Source: Deltaproteobacteria bacterium (GTDB lineage Bacteria; SAR324; NAC60-12). Taken from it: a DNA stretch of 20,108 nucleotides. The notes below the pieces were generated by a model. The model saw only the letters and a list, made by a program, of their open reading frames with translations, did no database searches and was not told where the DNA came from. Shown piece after piece: positions 1 to 7,755 of this stretch (within the stretch, counting starts at the first letter, position 1; each line of letters opens with the position of its first letter). The DNA lies in assembly GCA_003541985.1 (NCBI GenBank), contig DPLM01000325.1, positions 1-20,108 of the forward strand, given 5' to 3'. The position numbers were made by a program, and so were the translations under genes.

Positions 1-111
1 ATTGCATGACATTATCCAACTTTTTTGGAATTAGGGTTTAGTATTCTTTGTTGTTTGATTGATATGGCTGTTCAGAGGGGCAAATAGAACTAATGGCAAA
101 ACTCACAAATT

Positions 112-864
112 TTGATCAGGAATAGGCCCGCTGTGAGGTTACTACAATCCCTGACCCGAGGGCTCAAAGCCCTGGATATTCTTAGAGAGGCTGATGAACC
201 GCTCAGATTGACGCATATTGCTGAGCAACTGGATGTTGACAAATCAAACGCTTCTCACATTTTAAAGACATTGGTAGCAGCTGGATATGCATCTCAAAAT
301 TCATCGCGTCGTTATTCCGCTGTTTCACAGAAAACAGAAACTACAAATCAGCATTCTCTCACTGAAGTGATTGCATGTAAGGAGCGTTGTCGTCCTGCTT
401 TAGAAGAAATCGTTCAGATGACAGGAGAATGTGCCCATCTTGCGGTCTTGATTGAAGACCGAGTGTGGTACATAGATAAGGTTGACTCTCTGCGACCATT
501 AAAAGTAGACCACCCGATAGGTTCTCTATCACCGCTACACTGTACCGCGCTCGGAAAGGCTTTTCTGGCTTTTGGAAATGCTAAAATTCCAACTGAGCTA
601 CAGGTTTATACTCAGAAAACAATCGTCAATTTACCGCATCTAAATCGAGAACTTTTGGAAACCCGCAAGGTTGGTTTTGCGATTGATAATGAAGAATTTG
701 CAGAAGGAATTCGATGTGCTGCGTATCCGTTGTTTGATGGCCGAGGAAGTATGATCGCAGCTATCGGAATTTCAGGACCTTCCGTACGTATCCAGCATGA
801 GCACCTTAAAACATTTGGGACAATCCTGCAGAATGTAGCGAATAAACTTAATTTTCAGAGGTGA
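112..864 (+). CDS. IclR-family transcriptional regulator
   Basis: Likely a ligand-responsive regulator of the catabolic genes that follow it. The N-terminal part (about residues 10-60) is a winged helix-turn-helix with the IclR-type opening LLQSLTRGLKALDIL and the recognition stretch DKSNASHILKTL. The rest is the IclR effector-binding domain, with HCTALGKAFLAF near the middle and EEFAEGIRCAAYPLFD in the C-terminal third. Length (about 250 aa) is normal for the family. The start is uncertain. TTG at 112 is the first possible start after an in-frame stop at 91-93 but has no clear ribosome site. GTG at 133 has AGGA about 11 nt upstream. An ATG at 93 lies in another frame and would join only with a one-base shift in the AAAA run at 97-100. 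The gene ends one base before the next start, so it is co-transcribed with the pathway genes. Family call sure; start not. Confidence 0.88.
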   Translation: MIRNRPAVRLLQSLTRGLKALDILREADEPLRLTHIAEQLDVDKSNASHILKTLVAAGYASQNSSRRYSAVSQKTETTNQHSLTEVIACKERCRPALEEIVQMTGECAHLAVLIEDRVWYIDKVDSLRPLKVDHPIGSLSPLHCTALGKAFLAFGNAKIPTELQVYTQKTIVNLPHLNRELLETRKVGFAIDNEEFAEGIRCAAYPLFDGRGSMIAAIGISGPSVRIQHEHLKTFGTILQNVANKLNFQR

Positions 865-865
865 C

Positions 866-1948
866 ATGACCAGGCAGACAATTCGTGTAGGAATTATCGG
901 CACAGGTCGAATCTCTGACCTACACGCTATCGAGTACATACAAAACCCCTTTAGTCAGATCACAGCGCTCTGTGATCAAGATCTCAACCTTGCAAAAGCT
1001 CGAGCAGAAAAGTGGGGCTGTCTGGATGCAGCTGTCACAAATGATTGTGAAGACATATTGGCGCGAGATGACGTGGACTTGGTTGAATTGCTACTCCCGC
1101 ATAATTTGCACTTGCCGATAGCCTTGAAGGCGATCAAAGCAGAGAAAATAGTTTCACTACAAAAGCCAATGTGTATCAATCTGGAAGAAGCAGATCAATT
1201 AGTGGCTGCCGCTGAAGCAAGTCCAAAGCCGTTTAAAGTATTTGAAAACTTTATCTTTCACCCACCGGTAATGAAGGCCAAAGCCTTGATAGATGAGGGA
1301 GCAATTGGCGAACCACTGTCAATCCGGATTAAGTCAAACTCTGGTAAGGGAAAAACAGCGTGGGAGATACCAAAAAGTGCTGATGCATGGCGACAAGATA
1401 AAGAGACCTCTGGAGGCGGTCCACTAGTGTTTGATGATGGGCATCACAAATTTGCACTGGCCTGGTACTTCATGGGGAATCCAGAGGAAGTGCACTCTTT
1501 CATTCATCATACACAACGGCAAGACGGTGGATTTTTGGATGCCCCATCATTGATTTCGTTTCGTTTCCGGAATGGGAAAATTGGTAACTTGGAGGTTGTC
1601 TATTCTCCTGAACTTGAAATTTCTGGTTACTACTATGCGCAAGATGACCGTGTGGAAATAACAGGCACACATGGGATCATTTGGATCAATGGAGGGCACG
1701 GTCGAATCGGTGAAACTCCTCCACTAGTGCTTTACTCCAAGAGCAATATCACTGAATATCGGGATGTAGCTATGGGGTGGGAGCAGAGTTTTATTCAGTC
1801 AACTCGCCATTTTCTCAATGTGCTGAAAGATGGAGGAGAGCCTATGTTGACTGCCAGGCAGGGAAGACAGGTATTAAAGTTTGCCTTGGCAGCCGAAGAA
1901 TCAGCCCACAAAGGGCAATCAATTAGATTGCAGGAGGAGCTGTCATGA
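866..1948 (+). CDS. Gfo/Idh/MocA-family NAD(P)-dependent oxidoreductase
   Basis: Cytoplasmic sugar or cyclitol dehydrogenase-type enzyme of 360 aa, the usual family length. The N-terminal Rossmann fold opens with VGIIGTGRISDLHA (GxGxxS-like dinucleotide motif, residues about 8-21). The EKP motif of the family is present as QKP with Lys100, the usual catalytic lysine position. The central segment SGGGPLVFDDGHHKFALAW resembles the family's GGG-D-GxH catalytic/substrate motif, and the C-terminal half is the alpha/beta substrate domain. Its ATG is one base after the IclR stop, preceded by AGAGGTG, and its TGA overlaps the next ATG (ATGA), so the three genes are translationally coupled. Relatives act on myo- or scyllo-inositol, glucose, 1,5-anhydrofructose and others. 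The IolD-like neighbour favours a cyclitol or related polyol, but the substrate cannot be read from the sequence. Confidence 0.9.
   Translation: MTRQTIRVGIIGTGRISDLHAIEYIQNPFSQITALCDQDLNLAKARAEKWGCLDAAVTNDCEDILARDDVDLVELLLPHNLHLPIALKAIKAEKIVSLQKPMCINLEEADQLVAAAEASPKPFKVFENFIFHPPVMKAKALIDEGAIGEPLSIRIKSNSGKGKTAWEIPKSADAWRQDKETSGGGPLVFDDGHHKFALAWYFMGNPEEVHSFIHHTQRQDGGFLDAPSLISFRFRNGKIGNLEVVYSPELEISGYYYAQDDRVEITGTHGIIWINGGHGRIGETPPLVLYSKSNITEYRDVAMGWEQSFIQSTRHFLNVLKDGGEPMLTARQGRQVLKFALAAEESAHKGQSIRLQEELS
1932..1939 (+). promoter_or_regulatory. Strong Shine-Dalgarno for the IolD-like gene
   Basis: AGGAGGAG lies 5 nt before ATG 1945, inside the end of the upstream oxidoreductase gene. Together with the ATGA stop/start overlap it fixes the start of the ThDP enzyme and predicts coupled translation. 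Confidence 0.8.
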
Positions 1949-3819
1949 ACTCATCGCAAGGTCTTCCAGAAACCCAAGAAAAAAGAGCAAAATGGTTTAA
2001 AAGCCATGGTGGAGTGAATGCAGTTGTTGAGGCAGGGCTATTATCAAATACAGTTTCCTTGGGCCTAACGGAGGTACTAGTTCTAGGGCTGATCAGGCAA
2101 GGAATTACCAAATTTCTACTGATCTTGGGACATGGTTCTACTGAATTTGGAGAAACACTTCGAGTTTATGAATCTGCAGGTTTGGTGAAAGGATTTCAGT
2201 TTCGAAACGAAGTTGAAATGGCCCACGCTGCCACAGCACTGCGTTGGGTGTATGATGAACCGTGTGCAGTTATCACCTCTATTGGACCAGGAGCTCTGCA
2301 AGCCATGGCAGCATCCATAGTTTCTTCATCGAATGGTATTGGAGTCTATCACATTTACGGTGATGAAACTACTCATGGCGAGGGATATAACATGCAGCAA
2401 GTACCGAAACGTGAGCAAGGCATGTTCGGGCAAATCACAGCTACAATGGGATCATCATACACTCTCCACACTCCTCAAGCCTTTCGTGATGCGCTTCGAA
2501 GAGGAGCCACAAGAGTTTTTCATCCTTCAAAGGCAGGCCCCTTCTTTTTGAACCTACCCATCAATACACAGCCTGCAAAGGTTACCTTACGATTAGATAG
2601 CTTGCCAGAGCGTCCTCAGCCATTTGTACCTTACCTCCTTAACGATACCTTGATCAAAAATGCGGCAGCATTGATTTCCCAAGCTTCTCAGATAGCAATC
2701 AAGGCGGGAGGAGGGTCACGCAAAGCTGCAAAGGCATTGCACCGTTTCGCAGAAACCTCTGGGGCTGTGGTCGTTTTAAGCCCTGGCTCTACGGGGGTTG
2801 TACCCGATGATCATCCACAAAACATGCATGTCGGCGGGTCGAAGGGTTCTATCAGTGGTAATTACGCCATGCAGGAAGCTGAGCTAGTTATTTTTGTCGG
2901 TAGCCGAGGGGTTTGTCAGAGTGACTGTTCCGGTATCGGTTGGCCTAAAGCAAAACATGTGATTAACATTAATACAGATTTTAATGATGTACTTCACTAC
3001 AACAACACGCTAGCGCTGCAAGGAGATGCTGCTACTATTCTTGAGCAATTGACTCAATGCTTGGACAAGCAGAAAAATAAAAGCGAGTGGTTGTTGAAAT
3101 GCTTAACTAAAAAAAAGGAATGGCAAGCTTTCAAGAAAGAAAGATTCGAAGCAGCTACTATTGAAGATGACATTTGGGGAATTCCTCTTCTAACCCAGCC
3201 TCAGGTAATTAAAATTGCTGATGACTTTGCACGGCTTCATGGAGCTATAAAGTTTTTTGATGCAGGTGACGTCCAAGCCAATGGATTCCAAATTGTAGAA
3301 GACAATTCTCCTGAAGAAACATTCACTGATTCAGGATCGTCTTACATGGGCTTTGCTGTTTCTGCATTACTTTCCCAAGCCCTAGCAAATAAAGGTTGTT
3401 ACAGTATTGCCTTGACAGGAGATGGTTCCTTTATGATGAATCCACAAATTTTGATCGACGGCATTCAGCATGGTGTACATGGAACTATTTTGCTACTCGA
3501 TAATCGTCGAATGGCAGCTATCAGCCAATTACAGGAAGCCCAATACAGTTGTGCTTATCGCACAAATGATGTGGTAGAAGTAGACTACGTAAAGATGGCC
3601 CAATCTATAAAAGGTATTCGAGCGCTTTGGGGTGGTACTAATCTTAAGGATTTGAAAAAGGTATTGGTTGAAGCCTATGCACACTCAGGCCTTAGTTTGA
3701 TTCATGTACCAGTTTACCATGGTCTTAACCCACTTGGAAGTATGGGAGCCTATGGAAACTGGAACGTCGGAAACTGGTGTGAAGAAGTTCAGCAGAGATA
3801 TATTGAAACAGTGATTTAA
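1945..3819 (+). CDS. ThDP-dependent enzyme, IolD-like (trihydroxycyclohexanedione hydrolase family)
   Basis: A 624-aa member of the acetolactate synthase/IolD superfamily. The N-terminal PYR domain carries the ThDP-activating glutamate as RNEVEMAHAA (Glu89). The middle domain spans about residues 230-380. The C-terminal PP domain has the metal/ThDP motif GDGS at 492-495, ending in DN at 519-520. The segment LLLDNRRMAAISQLQ parallels the IolD LLFDN..INNLQ region, and the total length is close to IolD (about 640 aa). IolD opens the ring of 3D-(3,5/4)-trihydroxycyclohexane-1,2-dione in inositol breakdown. No IolB, IolC or IolE lies nearby, so this may be a paralogue acting on another diketone or 2-oxo acid. 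It follows the oxidoreductase by a 4-bp overlap, and 98 bp separate it from the aldehyde dehydrogenase. Superfamily certain, IolD-type likely, substrate unknown. Confidence 0.85.
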   Translation: MNSSQGLPETQEKRAKWFKSHGGVNAVVEAGLLSNTVSLGLTEVLVLGLIRQGITKFLLILGHGSTEFGETLRVYESAGLVKGFQFRNEVEMAHAATALRWVYDEPCAVITSIGPGALQAMAASIVSSSNGIGVYHIYGDETTHGEGYNMQQVPKREQGMFGQITATMGSSYTLHTPQAFRDALRRGATRVFHPSKAGPFFLNLPINTQPAKVTLRLDSLPERPQPFVPYLLNDTLIKNAAALISQASQIAIKAGGGSRKAAKALHRFAETSGAVVVLSPGSTGVVPDDHPQNMHVGGSKGSISGNYAMQEAELVIFVGSRGVCQSDCSGIGWPKAKHVININTDFNDVLHYNNTLALQGDAATILEQLTQCLDKQKNKSEWLLKCLTKKKEWQAFKKERFEAATIEDDIWGIPLLTQPQVIKIADDFARLHGAIKFFDAGDVQANGFQIVEDNSPEETFTDSGSSYMGFAVSALLSQALANKGCYSIALTGDGSFMMNPQILIDGIQHGVHGTILLLDNRRMAAISQLQEAQYSCAYRTNDVVEVDYVKMAQSIKGIRALWGGTNLKDLKKVLVEAYAHSGLSLIHVPVYHGLNPLGSMGAYGNWNVGNWCEEVQQRYIETVI

Positions 3820-3917
3820 ATTTTCTTAAAAATAGTTTTACGATTAGAGTGTGAAAAGATAATCGTATTTAAATTAAATTTTAACAAGTTGATCTTCACT
3901 ATTTACCTGGAACACCA

Positions 3918-5375
3918 ATGTACAAAGATTTTGGGCTTTTAATCAGTGGGAAATGGCAATCAGCCAGTAATCAAGAAGTTATATCTGTTGTGAGTCCTGT
4001 TACAGAACAGCTAATAGGAACTATTCCAGCAGCTACGAGAGACGATATTGAAAGAACTTTAGTCAACTGTCAGCAAGCAGGTGTAGAATGGAAAAAAACT
4101 TCTGCTTGGTCACGTGCAGCTGTTTTGCGTCGTACAGCTGATCTAATCAGATCTCATGTTGATGAAATTGCAAAAATAATTAGCACTGAAACAGGCAAAC
4201 CTCTTGTAGAAGCGAAAGCAGAGGCGGGAGCTAGTGCAGATCAATTCGAGTGGTATAGTGAAGAAGGTAAACGAGCATACGGCCAAATTATTCCGGCTAG
4301 ATTGCCGGATGAACGCCTTTCGGTCATATACCAGCCCGTGGGGCCCTGCCTGGCGCTATCTGCATGGAATTTTCCGTTGTTGCTACCAGCTCGTAAAATT
4401 GCTGCTGCACTTGCTGCTGGTTGTCCAGTAATCTCATGCCCTGCCTCTGAAGCACCTGGGTCTTGTTTTGCCCTCGGTCAAGTTTTGATTGATGCTGGTT
4501 TGCCTGCAGGAGTCTTTTCAATTCTTACTGGAGATCCCAATCCAATGGTAAGAGATTTGATTTCTTCACCGATTATCAGAAAGGTCTCGCTAACAGGCTC
4601 AGTACCTATTGGAAAGGAAATTCTGCGCCAGTGCGCTGAAGGCATAAAAAAAGTCACAATGGAACTGGGTGGCCATGCCCCAGTCATTGTTTATCCAGAT
4701 TTTGACCCTATTTCTGCCGCAAAAAAATTGGCTACTACAAAATTTAGAAATTGTGGCCAGGTCTGTATTTCACCGTCAAGGTTCTACGTTCATCGCTCTA
4801 TCATCAAACCTTTTGCCGAAGCTTTTGTCGAGGTTGCAAAAAATCTGAAAACTGGAAGTGGTCTCGATGAAGGCGTTACAACTGGACCATTGATTCGAGA
4901 AAAATCATTAAAAAATGCACTTTCACTCATCGCTGATGCACAAGTAAAAGGAGCGGAATTGCTCCTTGGTGGGAACCGAGATACAAGCCATAAAACTGGA
5001 TATTTCTTGGAACCAACTGTATTGGCGAATGTTCCCTCAAATGCTCGAATCATGATCGAAGAACCTTTTGCTCCTGTGGCTCCTATAGCAAGTTTTGATC
5101 GGTTCGAGGAGGCAATCAAATTAGCCAATTCAACCCCTTTTGGTCTAGCTTCTTACGTTTTCACACATGATTCTGCATTAGCTGAGCAGACTACTCAGGC
5201 TTTAGAATCAGGAATGGTAGGAATCAACGAAACATTGCTGGGTACTGCAGAAGCGCCTTTTGGTGGTATAAAAGAAAGTGGCTTTGGTCGGGAGGGTGGA
5301 AGCCTAGGAATCTTTGACTATCTGGTTCCAAAATATATTAGACACCACCTGGCAAAAGGATCAGTGGATGTCTGA
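3918..5375 (+). CDS. NAD(P)-dependent aldehyde dehydrogenase (semialdehyde type)
   Basis: A 485-aa aldehyde dehydrogenase that oxidises an aldehyde or semialdehyde to an acid. Visible hallmarks are the oxyanion/cofactor stretch SAWNFPLLLPARK, the general-base glutamate in VTMELGGHAP (Glu249), and the nucleophile region FRNCGQVC, where Cys283 is the expected catalytic cysteine. EEPFAPVAPI and the C-terminal PFGGIKESGFGREGG motif are also present. Length and motifs are closest to succinate/2-oxoglutarate semialdehyde dehydrogenases. Next to an IlvD/Edd sugar-acid dehydratase, this suggests the last step of a non-phosphorylating pentonate-type pathway, where 2-oxoglutarate semialdehyde becomes 2-oxoglutarate; that is inference. 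Its stop overlaps the dehydratase start by 8 nt. A second cysteine (Cys279) four residues before the nucleophile is uncommon but not disabling. Confidence 0.88.
   Translation: MYKDFGLLISGKWQSASNQEVISVVSPVTEQLIGTIPAATRDDIERTLVNCQQAGVEWKKTSAWSRAAVLRRTADLIRSHVDEIAKIISTETGKPLVEAKAEAGASADQFEWYSEEGKRAYGQIIPARLPDERLSVIYQPVGPCLALSAWNFPLLLPARKIAAALAAGCPVISCPASEAPGSCFALGQVLIDAGLPAGVFSILTGDPNPMVRDLISSPIIRKVSLTGSVPIGKEILRQCAEGIKKVTMELGGHAPVIVYPDFDPISAAKKLATTKFRNCGQVCISPSRFYVHRSIIKPFAEAFVEVAKNLKTGSGLDEGVTTGPLIREKSLKNALSLIADAQVKGAELLLGGNRDTSHKTGYFLEPTVLANVPSNARIMIEEPFAPVAPIASFDRFEEAIKLANSTPFGLASYVFTHDSALAEQTTQALESGMVGINETLLGTAEAPFGGIKESGFGREGGSLGIFDYLVPKYIRHHLAKGSVDV
5355..5360 (+). promoter_or_regulatory. 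Shine-Dalgarno that sets the dehydratase start
   Basis: AAAGGA ends 7 nt before ATG 5368. The open frame extends upstream to 5314, but that extension overlaps 60 bp of the aldehyde dehydrogenase and shows no family similarity. This site supports the start at 5368. Confidence 0.65.
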
Positions 5376-7071
5376 AATTGCAAAGGGTCTTGACAACGAC
5401 TTGACCAATTATGGTGATCAGGACTTTGCTCGCTACTTGCGGCGCTCCTTTGCCAAATCTATGGGCTATACCAGTGAATCCCTGGATAAGCCGATCGTTG
5501 GCATCTGTTACACCGATAGTGGTTTCAACAATTGCCACCGCCATTTCCCAGAAATGTTGGAGGCAGTCAAGCGTGGTGTATTGGCTTCTGGCGCACTACC
5601 CATACCTTTTCCAATGATCTCTCTGGGAGAAGTTTTTCTCAGTCCAACTTCCATGGTCTATCGCAATCTGATGGCGATGGCCGTGGAGGAGATGATCCGG
5701 GCCCAGCCGATGGATACTGTTGTCTTGATGGGAGGGTGTGACAAAACAGTTCCCGCCTTAGTGATGGGAGCAGTGTCAGCTGGCAAACCTGGAGTGTTGC
5801 TGGTTGCTGGCCCAATGATGACGGGCCGTTACAAGGGAGAACGTCTGGGAGCCTGTACTGATTGCCGCCGTTTTTGGGCTCAATATCGTGCGGGGAACAT
5901 TTCTCAACAGGAAATTTATCAGATTGAGGGAAATCTGGCAGTGACTTCCGGGACATGTGCGGTGATGGGTACGGCTTCAAGCATGGCATTGATTGCAGAA
6001 ACCCTTGGGGTGATGCTACCCAATACTGCTTCCATCCCTGCTGTCCATGCTGACAGATTAAGAGCTTCCGAACAAACCGGAGTGTTAGCAGCCAAGATGG
6101 CCATCCAAGGGGGCCCAAGGCTAGATCAACTGATCAGCAAAGATTCTGTGGAAAATGCGCTACGGGTTCTGCTTAGTGTCTCCGGTTCAACCAATGCAAT
6201 CATTCACCTAAGCGCAATTGCCGGCAGAGCTGGTATTGAGGTTGACCTCGAGCGGTTTAATGAACTCTCAGATGAAACTCCAGTGTTGGTAGACCTAAAG
6301 CCAGTAGGCTCCGGCTACATGGAGGATTTTCATACCGCGGGTGGGTTGGATAAAGTTTTGCGGGCGCTAGCTCCCCAGTTGACTCTCAAAACCTTGGATG
6401 TGACTGGACGGAGCTTAGAGCAAAGACTCCAGGAAGAAAGTTCAGAGCAAATTGATCAAAACGTAATTCGGACCTTGCAGAATCCAGTAGAATCCAAGGG
6501 AGGGTTGATTGCACTTCATGGGACCTTGGCACCTGAAGGGGCGATTTTGAAACGCGCTGCTGCTACTCCAACACTACTGGAACATGAGGGCAGAGCCGTT
6601 GTTTTCTCTTCCTTGGAAGACCTCGCAGCCCGCATCGATTCGCCCGAACTAGATGTGGAAGCTGAAGATGTCCTAGTGTTACAGAATGCTGGACCACGAA
6701 GTCCATCGGGAATGCCAGAAGCAGGATATTTACCAATTCCCAAAAAGTTAGCCAAAGCAGGGGTCAAGGACATGGTTCGTATTTCAGATGCGCGTATGTC
6801 CGGCACTGCGTTTGGAACCATCGTGTTGCATGTCACCCCTGAAGCAGATCTTGGTGGTCCACTAGCCTTGGTCCAAAACGGAGATCTTATCCGTCTCTCA
6901 GCTTCAGCCAAAACGATAGATCTCCTCGTCTCTCCTGCAGAATTAGAGATCCGAAAGTCTACTCTGCTGCCCGCACCGACCCCACCATCACGCGGATATC
7001 GAAAGCTCTATAATGATTCGATCTTATCAGCTCCCCAAGGCTGTGACTTTAATTTTCTGGTACCTGGCTGA
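5368..7071 (+). CDS. IlvD/Edd-family sugar-acid dehydratase ([2Fe-2S] type)
   Basis: A 567-aa dehydratase that would turn an aldonic acid into a 2-keto-3-deoxy acid in the cytoplasm. The three cluster cysteines are clear: Cys56 in NNCHRHFPE, Cys124 in GGCDKTVPA and Cys197 in SGTCAVMGTASS. Their spacing (68 and 73 residues) equals that of Cys59, Cys127 and Cys200 as I recall them for rhizobial L-arabinonate dehydratase. Lys126 matches its carbamylated metal-binding lysine. The C-terminal motif RISDARMSGTAFG supplies the expected catalytic serine (about Ser478), and NAGPRSPSGMPE the conserved NAGPxGxPGMPE-like loop. I therefore prefer a sugar-acid dehydratase to branched-chain IlvD. The start at 5368 is chosen for its ribosome site and its 8-nt overlap with the preceding gene. 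Base composition is clearly richer in GC than in its neighbours. Confidence 0.88.
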   Translation: MSEIAKGLDNDLTNYGDQDFARYLRRSFAKSMGYTSESLDKPIVGICYTDSGFNNCHRHFPEMLEAVKRGVLASGALPIPFPMISLGEVFLSPTSMVYRNLMAMAVEEMIRAQPMDTVVLMGGCDKTVPALVMGAVSAGKPGVLLVAGPMMTGRYKGERLGACTDCRRFWAQYRAGNISQQEIYQIEGNLAVTSGTCAVMGTASSMALIAETLGVMLPNTASIPAVHADRLRASEQTGVLAAKMAIQGGPRLDQLISKDSVENALRVLLSVSGSTNAIIHLSAIAGRAGIEVDLERFNELSDETPVLVDLKPVGSGYMEDFHTAGGLDKVLRALAPQLTLKTLDVTGRSLEQRLQEESSEQIDQNVIRTLQNPVESKGGLIALHGTLAPEGAILKRAAATPTLLEHEGRAVVFSSLEDLAARIDSPELDVEAEDVLVLQNAGPRSPSGMPEAGYLPIPKKLAKAGVKDMVRISDARMSGTAFGTIVLHVTPEADLGGPLALVQNGDLIRLSASAKTIDLLVSPAELEIRKSTLLPAPTPPSRGYRKLYNDSILSAPQGCDFNFLVPG

Positions 7072-7465
7072 TTGTTAGAGCAAACACAGATTGCCAGATC
7101 AGATATACGAATTCAGCATATGCTGTGGGAATCCTCCCCACTGGCTGGACCCAACAAGCATTGTCGAATTGCGTTTTAGTGTTCTCCCCCCATGCTCGTA
7201 GAATATACCGGCCAAACATTGGCCCAAACTGTACACAACCCCTGAACAAACCCACCTGAGATAGAATTCACTGCTGCCTCAAGTCCAGAGGAATCAAACT
7301 GACTGAGTTGCTTATCGTATTATTTACATTCGAATAGAAAAATTGAGCATACCATAAAGAATTGAATTTAGCAGCTGAAGCTATCAACAAATCTAAGTTT
7401 CAAGGGGATCAAGGCTTCAAACTCCGACTTACACACTGTCAGGCTCAATTCAGAGCACATCAGAT

Positions 7466-7494
7466 TTGACAGTACTAGCTTTTCTCTATAGATT
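7466..7494 (+). promoter_or_regulatory. Candidate sigma-70-type promoter for the transporter operon
   Basis: A consensus -35 box TTGACA (7466-7471) is followed after 17 nt by TAGATT (7489-7494; 4 of 6 matches to TATAAT). TATAGA at 7487-7492 is an alternative with a 15-nt spacer. It points towards the binding-protein gene at 7756 and would give a leader of about 255 nt. Seen by eye only. Confidence 0.35.
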
Positions 7495-7515
7495 CGGCAC
7501 CTCTGATACATTTAG

Positions 7516-7529
7516 TGTCAGACATGACA
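7516..7529 (+). promoter_or_regulatory. Operator-like inverted repeat TGTCA-N4-TGACA
   Basis: Perfect 5-bp arms separated by GACA, placed about 20 bp downstream of the candidate -10 box, where a repressor would block transcription. IclR-type operators are short palindromes of this size, but the binding protein is unknown. Confidence 0.3.
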
Positions 7530-7742
7530 GAATGTCGAGAAGTTGTTTGGTGTAGGTCAGCACAATGCTCTTCTGGCTTTGTGAAAAATAGGATCGGGCG
7601 ATGTTCTTATCCCAATAGAATTCTACAGTCGTGACGAGTTCTATTTTATAAACCAGACAGCCATAGTCGGCATTGTCAGAAAACTATTAGTCTCCAATGG
7701 GGATTTCATAGCTGATCGTTCAAATGGTGTGGGAAACTGTTC

Positions 7743-7750
7743 AAAGGGAG
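7743..7750 (+). promoter_or_regulatory. Shine-Dalgarno of the solute-binding protein gene
   Basis: AAAGGGAG with a 5-nt gap to ATG 7756. It decides between this start and possible starts further upstream in the same frame. Confidence 0.7.
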
Positions 7751-7755
7751 AAAGT

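Larger units (their letters stand above)
7072..7755 (+). other. Long intergenic region between the two operons
   Basis: About 680 bp with no coding sequence I can support. It holds a perfect palindrome CAGCATATGCTG at 7114-7125, a promoter-like pair at 7466-7494, and an inverted repeat at 7516-7529. A second inverted repeat has 7-bp arms, AATAGAA at 7614-7620 and TTCTATT at 7640-7646, and includes the palindrome TAGAATTCTA. No T-tract hairpin typical of an intrinsic terminator follows the dehydratase. The region most likely carries the control of the transporter operon. Short open frames across it resemble no family I know. Confidence 0.6.

Noticed and set aside
5639..6911. Minus-strand frames of 159 and 131 codons inside the dehydratase gene
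   Set aside because: Antisense to a clearly real dehydratase with all cluster cysteines; composition is typical of shadow frames.
7114..7125. Perfect palindrome CAGCATATGCTG taken as a terminator of the first operon
   Set aside because: It has no T-tract and no loop; a 12-bp palindrome alone is not enough for an intrinsic terminator.
7069..7178. TGA readthrough of the dehydratase into the following open frame as another selenocysteine case
   Set aside because: The dehydratase already ends at normal family length, the TGA is not at a conserved cysteine, and the extension resembles no dehydratase sequence.
7049..7255. Minus-strand 68-codon frame after the dehydratase
   Set aside because: No family similarity or ribosome site recognised, and it overlaps the dehydratase end. 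Possibly a remnant but not supportable.
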